A DNA stretch of 64,000 nucleotides from Nocardia sp. SYP-A9097 (GTDB lineage Bacteria > Actinomycetota > Actinomycetes > Mycobacteriales > Mycobacteriaceae): assembly GCF_009649815.1 (NCBI RefSeq), contig NZ_WJIC01000025.1, forward strand, positions 43,449-107,448. Direction: 5' to 3'. Shown here piece after piece: positions 8,977-17,480 of the stretch (position 1 is its first letter; the number at the start of each line of letters is the position of its first letter). The notes beneath the pieces were generated by a model. The model saw only the letters and a program-made list of their open reading frames with translations, was not told the DNA's origin and searched no databases. The position numbers and the translations under genes were made by a program.

Positions 8977-9768
8977 ATGGACTCACCCGTGGTGCGAAGG
9001 ATTGGTCAGGCCGTTGAGCGGCAACACCTCTCGGCATTCGTGACGGCTGGCACCGGGGCATCCCTGGTCCTGCACGGCGATGCCGGAACCGGTAACAGCG
9101 ACTTGCTCGACCATGCGATCGACCTCGCGGTTCGGAATGGGCACACGGTGGTCCGGGCCATCGGGGTGGAGGCGGAACGCGAACTCCCGTACGCGGGATT
9201 GCATCAGTTCCTGTACCCGCTACAGCCGTATGCCGAGCGGCTCGACGCACGCGACCGCGCCGTCTTCGACGCGGCCTTCGGACAGCAGGTCGAAACCCCA
9301 CCGTCGATCATGACGTTGGGGATCGCCGTGCTGAACCTGTTGTCGGCGACAGCATCGGACCGGCCGCTGCTGTTGGTGCTCGACAATGGCCACTGGTTCG
9401 ACGATGCCAGCGCCGACGTCTGCGGCTTCGTCGGCCGTCGGCTGAGCGGAAGCTCGGTGAAACTGCTGATTGCCCTGCGCGCCGATATCGGATCGCGGTT
9501 CGACAGCTCGGCTCTGCCGGAACTACGGGCCACGGGCATCAGCCCGCCGGACACCCTGCCGGGTCCGCTGATGCTGACCTGGCAGGAACGCCGGATCGCC
9601 GAGCTGGCCGCCGGCGGTCTCACCAACAAGGAAATCGGTGGACTGCTGTACCTGTCGCCGCGAACGGTCAGTTCCCATCTGTACCGGATCTTCCCGAAGC
9701 TGGGGATCACGACGCGGGCGGCGCTGCGTGATGCGCTGGACGGTCAGCGCGAGGCAACCGGGGCGTGA
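8977..9768 (+). CDS. Miniature LAL-like LuxR regulator with degenerate P-loop
   Basis: At 263 residues this is under a third of LAL length. It keeps the N-terminal ATPase half (ELPYAGLHQFLYPL and LLLVLDNGHWFDD align with LAL-1) and is joined at about residue 190 directly to a complete LuxR HTH (LTWQERRIAELAAGGL, then TNKEIGGLLYLSPRTVSSHL). The whole TPR-like middle is missing. The Walker A reads GDAGTGNS, so the ATP-binding lysine is Asn, and the Walker B region reads LDNGHW in place of the usual acidic DDAHW. ATP hydrolysis is therefore unlikely. A GAAGGGAG ribosome site precedes the ATG and the frame is intact, which argues against a simple pseudogene. It follows the ABC-F gene closely. Confidence 0.8.
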   Translation: MDSPVVRRIGQAVERQHLSAFVTAGTGASLVLHGDAGTGNSDLLDHAIDLAVRNGHTVVRAIGVEAERELPYAGLHQFLYPLQPYAERLDARDRAVFDAAFGQQVETPPSIMTLGIAVLNLLSATASDRPLLLVLDNGHWFDDASADVCGFVGRRLSGSSVKLLIALRADIGSRFDSSALPELRATGISPPDTLPGPLMLTWQERRIAELAAGGLTNKEIGGLLYLSPRTVSSHLYRIFPKLGITTRAALRDALDGQREATGA

Positions 9769-9777
9769 TTACCGAGG

Positions 9778-9817
9778 CCGCCGGGGCGGGCGGGAATCAC
9801 CTGCCCCGGCGGTCTTT
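9778..9817. terminator. Bidirectional terminator between convergent genes
   Basis: Arms 9778-9787 (CCGCCGGGGC) and 9803-9812 pair perfectly and are followed by TCTTT. The hairpin separates the mini-LAL stop from the 3' end of the hydrolase gene on the opposite strand. Confidence 0.75.
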
Positions 9818-10866
9818 CACATGCGGTCGGCATCGATGATGGCCTGGGCGAAGGGGTGTGGGGCCTCCTGCGGGACGTTGTGGCCGATGCCGTCGAGGAT
9901 GCGGTGTTCGTAGGCTCCGGTGAACTTGGCGCGGTAGGGCTTTCCGTCCTTGGCCGCGCCGTCGAAGTCGCTCGCGATGGTGATGGCGGGCACGGTGATC
10001 GCGGGCCCGGTGGCGAGTTGTTGTTCGTAGGCGTCGTATTGCGGCTCGCTCGGCGCCAGGCTCAGCCGCCACCGGTAGTTGGAGATGACGATATCGACGT
10101 GGTCGGGGTTGTCCCAGGTGGTGGCGCTGCGGTCGTAGGTGGCGTCGTCGAAGTTCCACCGCGGGGAGGCGCGCTGCCAGATCAGTTTGTTGAAATCGTG
10201 CCGGTTCTTGCTGTAACCGAGGCGGCCGCGTTCGGTGGCGAAGTAGTACTGGTACCACCAGCCGAGTTCGGCTTGCGGTGCGAGTGGTTGTTGCTGGGCC
10301 GCTTGCTGGGTGATGAGGTAGCCGCTCACCGCGACCATCGCCTTGACGCGCTGCGGCCAGAGTGCGGCGATGATGTCGACAGTTCGTGCGCCCCAGTCGA
10401 ATCCACCGAGAATGGCCTTGTCGATGCGCAGGGCGTCCATGAAATCGACGATGTCACGGGCAATCGCGGACTGCTGACCGTTGCGGACGGTCTGCGCGGA
10501 CAGAAAGGTCGTCGGACCGTAGCCGCGCAGGAACGGCACAAGCACCCGATATCCGGCGGTCGCGAGCAGCGGCCCGACATCGGCGTAGCTGTACGGGTCA
10601 TACGGCCAGCCGTGCAACAGGATCACGGGTTGTCCGGTGCTGGGCCCGAATTCGGCGTACCCAACGTTGAGAACACCGGCGTCGATCTTCTTGATCGAAC
10701 CCAGTGTGGTGTTCGCGCCCGATCCCGCCCGCAAATCCGAGCCCGGAGCGGCGGCCGCGGGTGTGCTGGCGGAGTCGGTGGCGCAAGCGCTCAGCGAGGT
10801 CGCGGCAAGTCCCGCCGCACCCGCCACCAACGCTCCGCCGAAAAGCCGTCGTCTGCTGAGGTCCAT
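9817..10866 (-). CDS. Alpha/beta hydrolase with Tat lipoprotein signal
   Basis: This 349-residue protein is predicted to be exported: the N-terminus has a twin-arginine motif (SRRRLF) and a lipobox ending SLSAC (cysteine near residue 27). The mature part is an alpha/beta hydrolase of the epoxide hydrolase/haloalkane dehalogenase type, with the oxyanion segment HGWPYDP, an Asp nucleophile elbow GGFDWGA (Asp in place of Ser) and a C-terminal catalytic His in IGHNVPQ. An Asp nucleophile fits epoxide or haloalkane hydrolysis. A cytoplasmic paralogue without signal lies at 42203-43135. An AGCGTCA element lies about 106 bp upstream at 10972. The substrate is unknown. Confidence 0.85.
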   Translation of the reverse strand: MDLSRRRLFGGALVAGAAGLAATSLSACATDSASTPAAAAPGSDLRAGSGANTTLGSIKKIDAGVLNVGYAEFGPSTGQPVILLHGWPYDPYSYADVGPLLATAGYRVLVPFLRGYGPTTFLSAQTVRNGQQSAIARDIVDFMDALRIDKAILGGFDWGARTVDIIAALWPQRVKAMVAVSGYLITQQAAQQQPLAPQAELGWWYQYYFATERGRLGYSKNRHDFNKLIWQRASPRWNFDDATYDRSATTWDNPDHVDIVISNYRWRLSLAPSEPQYDAYEQQLATGPAITVPAITIASDFDGAAKDGKPYRAKFTGAYEHRILDGIGHNVPQEAPHPFAQAIIDADRM

Positions 10867-10971
10867 CTGCACTCCTGCTGTTGTCCGTGAGCCGATGCGG
10901 TTCGGGTCCGACCGAGTCGCGACCAGCACCGCCTGCGCTCTGACGCTAGGGAGTCCGTGGATGTCTCTGCG

Positions 10972-10989
10972 AGCGTCAGATGACGTAAT
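10972..10989 (-). promoter_or_regulatory. AGCGTCA-N2-TGAC element, site A
   Basis: AGCGTCAGATGACGTAAT has a GTCA-N2-TGAC dyad core and lies upstream of the lipoprotein hydrolase at 10866. A second half-site, TGACGCT, lies at about 10940. It is one of seven matching elements in the window and is proposed as the operator of a LuxR/LAL or other dimeric regulator. Confidence 0.55.
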
Positions 10990-11025
10990 GGGTGTCGGCC
11001 GGAGCCCGACCACAACGGCCGTTGA

Positions 11026-13761
11026 TCACTCGGGCGCGCCTTCCGGGGTGGGCAGCAGGGCGGCCAGGTCGCTACGCGAACTGATCCCCAGTTTGGGGAA
11101 GATGCGATGCAGATGGGTGCTGACCGTCCGATGCGACAGGTACAGCCGCTGCCCGATCTCCCGATTGGTCAGACCCTGCGCCGCCAATTGCGCGATGCTC
11201 AACTCGTGCGGGGTGAGCTGCTCGCGCGCGTCCGGGTCGCGATTAGGGCTCGATTCACCGGCACCGCGCAGTTCCACTCGCGCCCGTTCGCTCCAGGCGG
11301 CGAAGCCGAGGGCGTCGAATATCTCTCTGGCCGTGCGCAAATGGGTTCGGGATTCGACCACTCGGCGCTGTCGCCGCAGCCATTCGCCGTAGGCCAGATG
11401 CAGGCGGCCGCGTTCGGCGGGCCATCCGGTCAGGTCCGCCGCCAATGCCTCGGCAAACCGGTCGGCGGCGTCGTCGGTCGCGAGAACCGCTCGGGCGTAG
11501 CGCATTCCGATATGCAGCGCGGGTGCTGGCGTGACCGCGGCCACCGGCGTCAATCCGTTCAATACCTCCCGCAGGGTGTCGGCGCGACCGGCGCGAACCG
11601 CGGCCTCGGTCAGTTCGGCGAGGAAATACCCATGGAGAGAATAGGAATGGGACGGGTCGCGTGGATCCTGAAGGCGGTACATATCGTCGAACGCATCGTC
11701 GAATCGGCCCTCGCCGAGGGCGATGAGCCCCCGCGCGAGTTGCGCGGTGGCCAGCACGGGGCGCGCGCCCGCGGCCAGCCCGTTCCGTTCGGCCTCCGCC
11801 GCGAATGCCGCGGCCTCCGCGTAATCCCCACGCAGCGCCGCGATTTCGGCCTGCACCGCGGTGCCGGTCGCATGCATGAAAGGCTGCCCGGTCTCGAGGG
11901 CGAACGCCGCCGCCTCGGCCGCGAGCGGCGCGGCCGCGGCGAGATCACCGACCCGGGTCAAGCCCCGGGCCTGAATCGCGAGCGCCCTGGTCAGCAGGCC
12001 CAGTCGCCCGGCGGAGCGGAATCCGGCTGCGGCCACGCCGGAGAAGTGCGCCGCGAGATCGAAGGCGCCGACCTGGTACGCGGCGCTACTGAGAAAGTGA
12101 TCGACCTCCGGATCACGCCCCGCGGTCGCGGTCAGCGCACGCAGGTGGCCCAGCACCTGTTCGCCGCGCTCGAACGGGGCCACGATCGAGTCGATCGCGA
12201 GTTTGCGCGGATCGCCGTCGGGAATGGCGAAGGTGTCGGCGACCGTAAGCACCACGCGGCGGATATCGGGCCCCGGTTCGGACCAGTAGCACCGCGCGGC
12301 CACACCCCACAGGATCCGCAGCGCGGGATCCGGATACCCGTCGGCGGCCACGGCGGCCGCGAGCACGGCCAGTTCGCCTATGCGCGTCGAGTTTTCGCGC
12401 ATGCCGTCGTCGAATTCGGTGAGCAGCCAGTTCGCGGTGGCCTCTTGCCCCGCGGTGAGGGGTAGCGTGCGGGCAGCATCCACCAGCCGTGCGACGGTAT
12501 CGCGGCGACCGGAGTCGACGGCCAGTTCAGCGGCGCGCAGCAGCCGGTCCGCGCGCCGACCGGGGGTATCGCTCAGGGCCGCGGCCCGCTCCAGCGCCGC
12601 GATGGCACCACTGGTGTGGCGCGCCCGTTTGGCGATGTCTTCCAGCTCGACGGCGACCTCTTCGGCCGGGCCCACGGTGCCCGCCGCGCGATGCCACACT
12701 CGCCGATCCGGTGTCGCGTCGAGCAGCTCGGCGAGCGCGAGGTGAGCGCGTCGACGCCGGTCGTCCGTTGCCGCCGCGACCAGGGCCGAACGCATCAGCG
12801 GATGCCGGAAAGTCACTGTGCCGGAGGCGATGTCGATCAGACCCGACTCCACCGCCGGTGTGAGCGACCCGGGTTCGACCACACACCCCAGCACAGCGCC
12901 GGTGGCGGCCAGGGCTTCGCCGAGCGAATCACTGTCGTTGAGCGCTGCGACGAGCAGAGCCGATCTGCTTGGTTCCGGAAGCCGCGCGCCACGCGCGGAA
13001 AAGGTGCGTTCGAGGCGTTCGGTCATCGGCAAGAGGGCGACTTGCTCATCGAGATCCGCTGCCGTCGTGGGCAATTCGATCAGCGCCAGCGGGTTTCCCT
13101 GGGCTTGCGCGAGCACTCGGCGGCGCACCGGGACCGGGAGCTCCGGTGCGGCGCTGTCCAACAGCGCTGTCGCGTCGACGTCCGAGAGTGGCCGCAGCAG
13201 CAGAACGGTAAGCCCCGCGGCACTGAGCGGCGAGGCGAGGCCTTCGCGCAGCGTAGCGATCATCGCGATGGGTTCGCCCACGACTCGACGTGCGAGGAAG
13301 GCGAGCACTTCGGCGCTGGCCGCATCGAGCCAGTGCACATCCTCGGCAACGATCAGCAATGGCCGGTCGGTGGCATCGGCGGTATTGGGCAGCACGATAT
13401 CGGCCAGCAGGGTCAATGCCGCGAGCCCCACCAGGTACGGACTGGGTTCGTCAAGGCCGTCGGACATGCCCAAAGCCGTTGTCAGCGCCTCGAATTGGGG
13501 TGGCGGCAGGGCGTCGAAGCCCCGGCGGAGCGGATACAGCAGCCGATGCAGTCCGGCGAACGGGAGGTTCTGCTCGGCCTCGGCGCCGGCGGTGCGTAAC
13601 ACCCGCACCCCCGCCACGGCCGCAGCGGCGACCGCGGCACCGACCAGCGCGGACTTCCCGACGCCGGGTTCCCCTTCGATCAGGAATCCGCTGTGATCGC
13701 CGGGTCGGTCTACCAGAGCGCCCAGATCTTTCAGCTCGGTGTCTCGTCCGAACATCGGCAT
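11026..13761 (-). CDS. LAL-type LuxR regulator, LAL-2
   Basis: This 911-residue paralogue of LAL-1 has Walker A GEPGVGKS near the N-terminus, Walker B in LLIVAEDVHWLD, a helical TPR-like middle and a C-terminal LuxR HTH (LTPHELSIAQLAAQGL, then NREIGQRLYLSHRTVSTHL). The ATG at 13761 (MPMFGRD) is preceded by GGAAGAGG; an in-frame start at 13797 is possible. It is divergent from the SRPBCC-hydrolase operon, and an AGCGTCA element (13841-13858) sits in the shared promoter region. Downstream on the same strand is the Tat lipoprotein hydrolase. The arrangement suggests that LAL-2 controls the flanking operons; the inducer is unknown. Confidence 0.88.
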   Translation of the reverse strand: MPMFGRDTELKDLGALVDRPGDHSGFLIEGEPGVGKSALVGAAVAAAAVAGVRVLRTAGAEAEQNLPFAGLHRLLYPLRRGFDALPPPQFEALTTALGMSDGLDEPSPYLVGLAALTLLADIVLPNTADATDRPLLIVAEDVHWLDAASAEVLAFLARRVVGEPIAMIATLREGLASPLSAAGLTVLLLRPLSDVDATALLDSAAPELPVPVRRRVLAQAQGNPLALIELPTTAADLDEQVALLPMTERLERTFSARGARLPEPSRSALLVAALNDSDSLGEALAATGAVLGCVVEPGSLTPAVESGLIDIASGTVTFRHPLMRSALVAAATDDRRRRAHLALAELLDATPDRRVWHRAAGTVGPAEEVAVELEDIAKRARHTSGAIAALERAAALSDTPGRRADRLLRAAELAVDSGRRDTVARLVDAARTLPLTAGQEATANWLLTEFDDGMRENSTRIGELAVLAAAVAADGYPDPALRILWGVAARCYWSEPGPDIRRVVLTVADTFAIPDGDPRKLAIDSIVAPFERGEQVLGHLRALTATAGRDPEVDHFLSSAAYQVGAFDLAAHFSGVAAAGFRSAGRLGLLTRALAIQARGLTRVGDLAAAAPLAAEAAAFALETGQPFMHATGTAVQAEIAALRGDYAEAAAFAAEAERNGLAAGARPVLATAQLARGLIALGEGRFDDAFDDMYRLQDPRDPSHSYSLHGYFLAELTEAAVRAGRADTLREVLNGLTPVAAVTPAPALHIGMRYARAVLATDDAADRFAEALAADLTGWPAERGRLHLAYGEWLRRQRRVVESRTHLRTAREIFDALGFAAWSERARVELRGAGESSPNRDPDAREQLTPHELSIAQLAAQGLTNREIGQRLYLSHRTVSTHLHRIFPKLGISSRSDLAALLPTPEGAPE

Positions 13762-13840
13762 TGCCGTGCTACCTCTTCCCGGGTGCCGCGTCGACATGCG
13801 GCCCCCGCCGCGACCCTATCGAACGGAATACGTCACCCCC

Positions 13841-13858
13841 AGCGTCATATGACCGATT
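13841..13858 (+). promoter_or_regulatory. AGCGTCA-N2-TGAC element, site B
   Basis: AGCGTCATATGACCGATT lies between divergent LAL-2 and the SRPBCC gene, 33 bp before the ATG at 13892 and 80 bp from the LAL-2 start. It is well placed to act on both. Confidence 0.55.
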
Positions 13859-13891
13859 CGCCGCAATAGCCGAGTTAGCGATCGTATTTAC

Positions 13892-14320
13892 ATGGCTACT
13901 GTCCGCTTTCACCTGATGTCCACCCTGTCCCCGGCCGAGGTCATGCACGTGCTCACCGACTTCGGCCCCAGACGCCCTGACGTGTGGCCGACGATCGACG
14001 CCGAGCACTTCGTCGTTCACGAGCGCGGCGAAACCTGGGCCGAGGTCACCGAGGGCACCGCCGCCGCCTGGGAACGCGCCCGCTACGAATGGGTTCCGGG
14101 CGGGGATACCGTCACCATCACCACACTCGATTCCAAGCTCTTCGGCGCGGGCGGCGGCTGGGTCTTCAAAATCACACCCGACCTGCCCGGCTGCCGCGTC
14201 GACGTCGAATTGACCCGGACCCCGCGGGCGCTCAAGGGCAAGATCCTGGCGGCGCTACTGCCCCTGGTCGGACCGTCCTCGCTGCGCAAGTCCTTCGCCG
14301 CACCGCTACAGGCCGCGTGA
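13892..14320 (+). CDS. SRPBCC-family (polyketide cyclase-like) protein
   Basis: The 142 residues have the START/SRPBCC helix-grip pattern: an N-terminal strand followed by helix (SPAEVMHVLTDFGPRRPDVW), a series of antiparallel strands (TWAEVTEG, DTVTITTLDS, GCRVDVELTRTP) and a long C-terminal helix. Members bind hydrophobic ligands or act in polyketide or lipid metabolism. The reaction cannot be named. The stop overlaps the next gene's start by one base (TGATG at 14318-14322), so it is cotranslated with the hydrolase. Regulation by LAL-2 through site B is likely but inferred. Confidence 0.75.
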   Translation: MATVRFHLMSTLSPAEVMHVLTDFGPRRPDVWPTIDAEHFVVHERGETWAEVTEGTAAAWERARYEWVPGGDTVTITTLDSKLFGAGGGWVFKITPDLPGCRVDVELTRTPRALKGKILAALLPLVGPSSLRKSFAAPLQAA

Positions 14321-15264
14321 TGTCCATGTCGCACAACACCTTCGACGCGCTCGCGCCCGGCGTGCACGTCTTCGACTCCAACGGTGTCAGCCAGCGGTAC
14401 CACGTATTCGGCAGTGGACCGGTCTGTCTGGCCCACCCGGGCGGGCCGGGCATCCACTGGGAGTACCTGCGCATGCCCGAGCTGGAGAAGCACCTCACCA
14501 TGGTGTACGTCGAGGCGCTCGGCACCGGCAAATCCGGTCGGCTGCCGACACATCCGAACGGCTACACCAGGGAGCGCTACAGCCTTGCGCTGCAACGTAT
14601 CATCGACCATCTCGAGGTTCCGCAGGTATATCTGCTGGGCCACTCACACGGCGCGTTCGTCGCCGCCCACCATGCGATCCACCGCCCCGCCGGGCTCGCC
14701 GGAATCATCCTGTACGAGGGCGCACCGGTGACCGGACCCGAGCACGGCGCGGAGGCAGCGCGACGGCTTCAGGAATTCGCTGCCGCGCACGCCGATCGAC
14801 CCGGCTTGAACGATGTACTCGCGACCTTCGCCGCGATGCAGGACATTTCGAGCGATGCGCAGGCCCTTGCCGTCGCCCGTGGCGTCCTGCCCTCGTACAT
14901 CGCCGACTATTGGGGCGACGAACAGCGCTGGGCTCCGGTACGAGAGGCATTGCGTGCCAGCTACATCTCGGGACTGGATGCGATCGGTTCCCCCGATCTC
15001 ATCGACGACCGCGCCGACCTGCCGAAGGTGACCGTCCCGACGCTGGTCATCGTCGGCCTCTTCGATGTCATCTGCGGACCGCGCTGGGGTCGGGAACTGC
15101 ACGACCTCATCCCCGGTTCGCGACTGGTGATCCTGGAACACAGCGGACACCTGGGGCATCTGGAGGAACCGGAGCGTTTCGCCGACGCGGTTCGGGACTT
15201 CGCCCTCTCAACACGTTCCATGCCGTCAGCGAGCGGCAGCAAACCGGAAAGGCTCGTGAGATGA
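14320..15264 (+). CDS. Alpha/beta hydrolase (proline iminopeptidase-like)
   Basis: This 314-residue cytoplasmic alpha/beta hydrolase has the oxyanion segment HPGGPG, the nucleophile elbow GHSHGA (catalytic Ser) and a C-terminal His in EHSGHLGHLEEPERF. The HPGGPG motif and length resemble proline iminopeptidases and related C-C hydrolases. It begins at an ATG overlapping the SRPBCC stop, and its own stop overlaps a 43-codon gene through ATGA. All three genes are therefore read as one operon under site B. The substrate is unknown; the SRPBCC partner hints at a hydrophobic small molecule. Confidence 0.82.
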   Translation: MSMSHNTFDALAPGVHVFDSNGVSQRYHVFGSGPVCLAHPGGPGIHWEYLRMPELEKHLTMVYVEALGTGKSGRLPTHPNGYTRERYSLALQRIIDHLEVPQVYLLGHSHGAFVAAHHAIHRPAGLAGIILYEGAPVTGPEHGAEAARRLQEFAAAHADRPGLNDVLATFAAMQDISSDAQALAVARGVLPSYIADYWGDEQRWAPVREALRASYISGLDAIGSPDLIDDRADLPKVTVPTLVIVGLFDVICGPRWGRELHDLIPGSRLVILEHSGHLGHLEEPERFADAVRDFALSTRSMPSASGSKPERLVR

Positions 15265-15392
15265 ACGAGAGACTGCCCGAAAGACCGCCCATCGCAGAGC
15301 TTTTCGTATGCGGCCCGATAGCGATGCTGATCTGGTCGGAGACCGCCGTGCTGCACGGTCGCGGACCCTCGGCACGAGAGCTGATGGGCTGA
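15261..15392 (+). CDS. Small hypothetical protein, translationally coupled
   Basis: This 43-codon ORF begins at an ATG overlapping the hydrolase stop (ATGA, 15261-15264). The peptide begins MNERLPERPPIAELF and carries a short hydrophobic stretch (VCGPIAMLIW) that could contact a membrane. A strong terminator follows 11 bp after its stop, so the operon ends with it. I do not recognise the family. The tight coupling makes it a credible gene despite its size. Confidence 0.5.
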   Translation: MNERLPERPPIAELFVCGPIAMLIWSETAVLHGRGPSARELMG

Positions 15393-15402
15393 CGCCGCCG
15401 AG

Positions 15403-15431
15403 CCCTGCCGCACAGATTCCGTGCGGCAGGG
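15403..15431 (+). terminator. Operon terminator hairpin
   Basis: There is a perfect 11-bp stem (CCCTGCCGCAC with GTGCGGCAGGG) and a 7-nt loop after the 43-codon gene. It lies between convergent transcription units. Confidence 0.75.
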
Positions 15432-15471
15432 CGTCGACGGCGAGATCGACCGCGCACTCCCGCACGAACGA

Positions 15472-15507
15472 AATCCGCCGACCACGAAGTTGCGTGGTCG
15501 GCGGATT
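15472..15507. terminator. Second terminator hairpin, convergent side
   Basis: There is a perfect 14-bp stem (AATCCGCCGACCAC and its complement) with an 8-nt loop, 11 bp before the 3' end of the minus-strand flavoprotein gene. It probably terminates that gene. Confidence 0.75.
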
Positions 15508-15518
15508 CTGTTGTGCTG

Positions 15519-16976
15519 CTATAACTTTGCGCTCTGATCCCGATAGGTCTCGAGCAGTCGCAGCCACACCTCACCGATCGTGGGGAACGACGGCACCGCA
15601 TGCCAGAGCCGGGCGAGCGGAATCTCGCCGGTAATGGCGATGGTCGCCGAATGCAGGAGCTCGGCAACGCCCGCCCCCACGAAGGTGGCCCCGACGATCA
15701 CTTGACGCTCGGGGTCGATGAGGATGCGCGCCCGGCCGCGATAGTCGGGGTCGTGCTGGAGCGCACCCGCGACCCGGCCGAGGTCATAGTCGACGACATC
15801 GACGGTCCGGCCTGCTCGGGCCGCGTCCTCGGTGGTGAGGCCGACGGCGGCGATCTCCGGATCGGTGAAGACGACCTGTGGGACGGCCACGAGATCGGCT
15901 GTGCCCGTGTGCCTTCCCCATGGCGATTGGTCGAGCTCCCGGCCGGATGCCCGATCGGCGATGACCGTGCCCGCGATGCGCGCCTGATACTTGCCCTGAT
16001 GGGTGAGCAATGCTCGGCGATTGACATCGCCTACGGCATAGAGCCATTCACCCTCGACCGCGGTCACCGTGCAGGAGTCATCGGTGGTGAGCCACTCCCC
16101 CGACACCAAACCCACTGTCTCCAAACCGATGTCATCGGTGCGGGGCGTGCGCCCGGTCGCGAGCAGCAGTTCGTCGGCGACAATCCGGGTGCCGTCGTAC
16201 AGGCTCAGATAGAGGCAGTCATCGGGTCCGCCCGCCCGCTCGGCGGTCACGATGCCCGAGCCGAATCGCAGATCGACACCCGCCGCCCGGAGCCGGTCGG
16301 CCACCAGGTCCGCGGCGAAGGATTCGACTCGGCCGAGCAGCCGCGACTCCCGGGCGATGAGGGTGACCGCGGCGCCGAGAGCCCGCCAGGCCGTGGCCAT
16401 TTCGACGGCGACGACCCCGGCACCGAGGATGGCGAGCCGCGGCGGCACCTCCCGGGCGCTGGTGGCCTCGCGACTTGTCCACGGCCGCACCGTATCCAGC
16501 CCCGGCAGCGGCGGCATCGCCGCCCGGGTGCCGGTACAGACCGCGACCGCGTGCCGGGCGCGCAATCGCACGGTGCCGCCATCAGGTGTCCGGACGGTCA
16601 CCCGGCGGACCCCGTCGAGACTCCCGTGGCCATGAATGAGTGCGATGCCGGCGGATTCGAGCCATTCGACCTGTCCTCGGTCGTTCCAGTCGGCCACCAT
16701 GCGGTCGCGGTGCTTCAGGACCGCGCGGGCATCGAGCGGCCCGGTGACCGCGGTGGCGACCCCGGGAAATCGTGCGGCCTCGGCGTACAGCAGTGCGGGT
16801 CGCAGCAGCGCCTTGCTGGGTTCGCAAGCCCAGTAGGAACATTCGCCGCCGACCAGTTCGGATTCGACGATGACGGTGCTGAGCCCGGCGGCGCTGGTGC
16901 GGTCGGCGACATTCTCGCCGACCGGCCCGGCCCCGATGACGATGACGTCGTAGGTCTGGATGTTGTTGTCAGACAT
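15519..16976 (-). CDS. Class I pyridine nucleotide-disulfide oxidoreductase
   Basis: This 485-residue flavoprotein has an N-terminal FAD fold (VIVIGAGPVGENVAD), the redox-active cysteine pair in GGECSYWACEPSKALLRP (C-x4-C), a central NAD(P) fold (LAILGAGVVAVEMATAW), the second FAD motif LYAVGDVN, and a C-terminal dimerisation domain. It lacks the usual His-x4-Glu catalytic end (HAVPSFPTIGEVW is seen), as in several actinobacterial dihydrolipoamide dehydrogenase-like enzymes of unknown substrate. The GECSYWAC variant of the active site is typical of that actinobacterial subgroup. A VOC protein gene lies immediately upstream on the same strand, 23 bp away. Confidence 0.82.
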   Translation of the reverse strand: MSDNNIQTYDVIVIGAGPVGENVADRTSAAGLSTVIVESELVGGECSYWACEPSKALLRPALLYAEAARFPGVATAVTGPLDARAVLKHRDRMVADWNDRGQVEWLESAGIALIHGHGSLDGVRRVTVRTPDGGTVRLRARHAVAVCTGTRAAMPPLPGLDTVRPWTSREATSAREVPPRLAILGAGVVAVEMATAWRALGAAVTLIARESRLLGRVESFAADLVADRLRAAGVDLRFGSGIVTAERAGGPDDCLYLSLYDGTRIVADELLLATGRTPRTDDIGLETVGLVSGEWLTTDDSCTVTAVEGEWLYAVGDVNRRALLTHQGKYQARIAGTVIADRASGRELDQSPWGRHTGTADLVAVPQVVFTDPEIAAVGLTTEDAARAGRTVDVVDYDLGRVAGALQHDPDYRGRARILIDPERQVIVGATFVGAGVAELLHSATIAITGEIPLARLWHAVPSFPTIGEVWLRLLETYRDQSAKL

Positions 16977-16999
16977 GATGTGCTTTCGGGGCCGTGTTG

Positions 17000-17446
17000 T
17001 CAGCGTCCGGGTGCGCGCTGGGTGACTTCTTGCAGGAACCAGCCATTGCCATCCGGATCGTGGAAGGCGGCGAAGGAGCCGTAACTACGGCGCTCCGGGT
17101 GTGCTCCCGCAACGCGATCGGCGGTCCCGGCGTGATGAAAGACACCGGTCGCATCCTGGAACGGGCCGTCCACGGTAACTCCGCGTTCGGTGAGTTCGGT
17201 TACGGCCTTCTCGATATCGGTGACGATCAGGTGCAAGCCGTGCAGCGTCCCGGGAGTGGCGGCGGTGACACCGGTCCCGAAGATGATCGAACATTCGGAG
17301 CCCGGCGGGGTCACCTGAACGACGCGGTAGCCCTCGTCCACGGTGAAGTCGGCGTCGAGCCGGAATCCGAGCCGCTCGGCGTAGAACGCCTTGGCGCGGT
17401 CGACGTCCGCGACGGGCAGCACGATTACTTCGAGTTTCATATCCAC
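17000..17446 (-). CDS. VOC/glyoxalase-family protein
   Basis: The 148 residues have the paired beta-alpha-beta-beta-beta modules of the vicinal oxygen chelate superfamily. The first begins LEVIVLPVADVDRAKAFYAERLGF and the second HLIVTDIEKAVTELTERGV. The C-terminal FHDPDGNGWFLQEV is the typical metal-ligand strand. Members include glyoxalases, dioxygenases and antibiotic-binding proteins; this one is not assignable further. It shares orientation with the hydrolase upstream (34-bp gap) and the disulfide reductase downstream, suggesting a three-gene operon driven from the AGCGTCA region at 18406. Confidence 0.78.
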   Translation of the reverse strand: MDMKLEVIVLPVADVDRAKAFYAERLGFRLDADFTVDEGYRVVQVTPPGSECSIIFGTGVTAATPGTLHGLHLIVTDIEKAVTELTERGVTVDGPFQDATGVFHHAGTADRVAGAHPERRSYGSFAAFHDPDGNGWFLQEVTQRAPGR

Positions 17447-17480
17447 GATCGTGTTCTCCTGTGATGGTTGGGTTTTCGGG

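Noticed and set aside
15600..17084. 494-codon plus-strand ORF opposite the disulfide reductase
   Set aside because: It is Gly/Asp-rich with no motif and antisense to a gene with clear FAD and NAD motifs.
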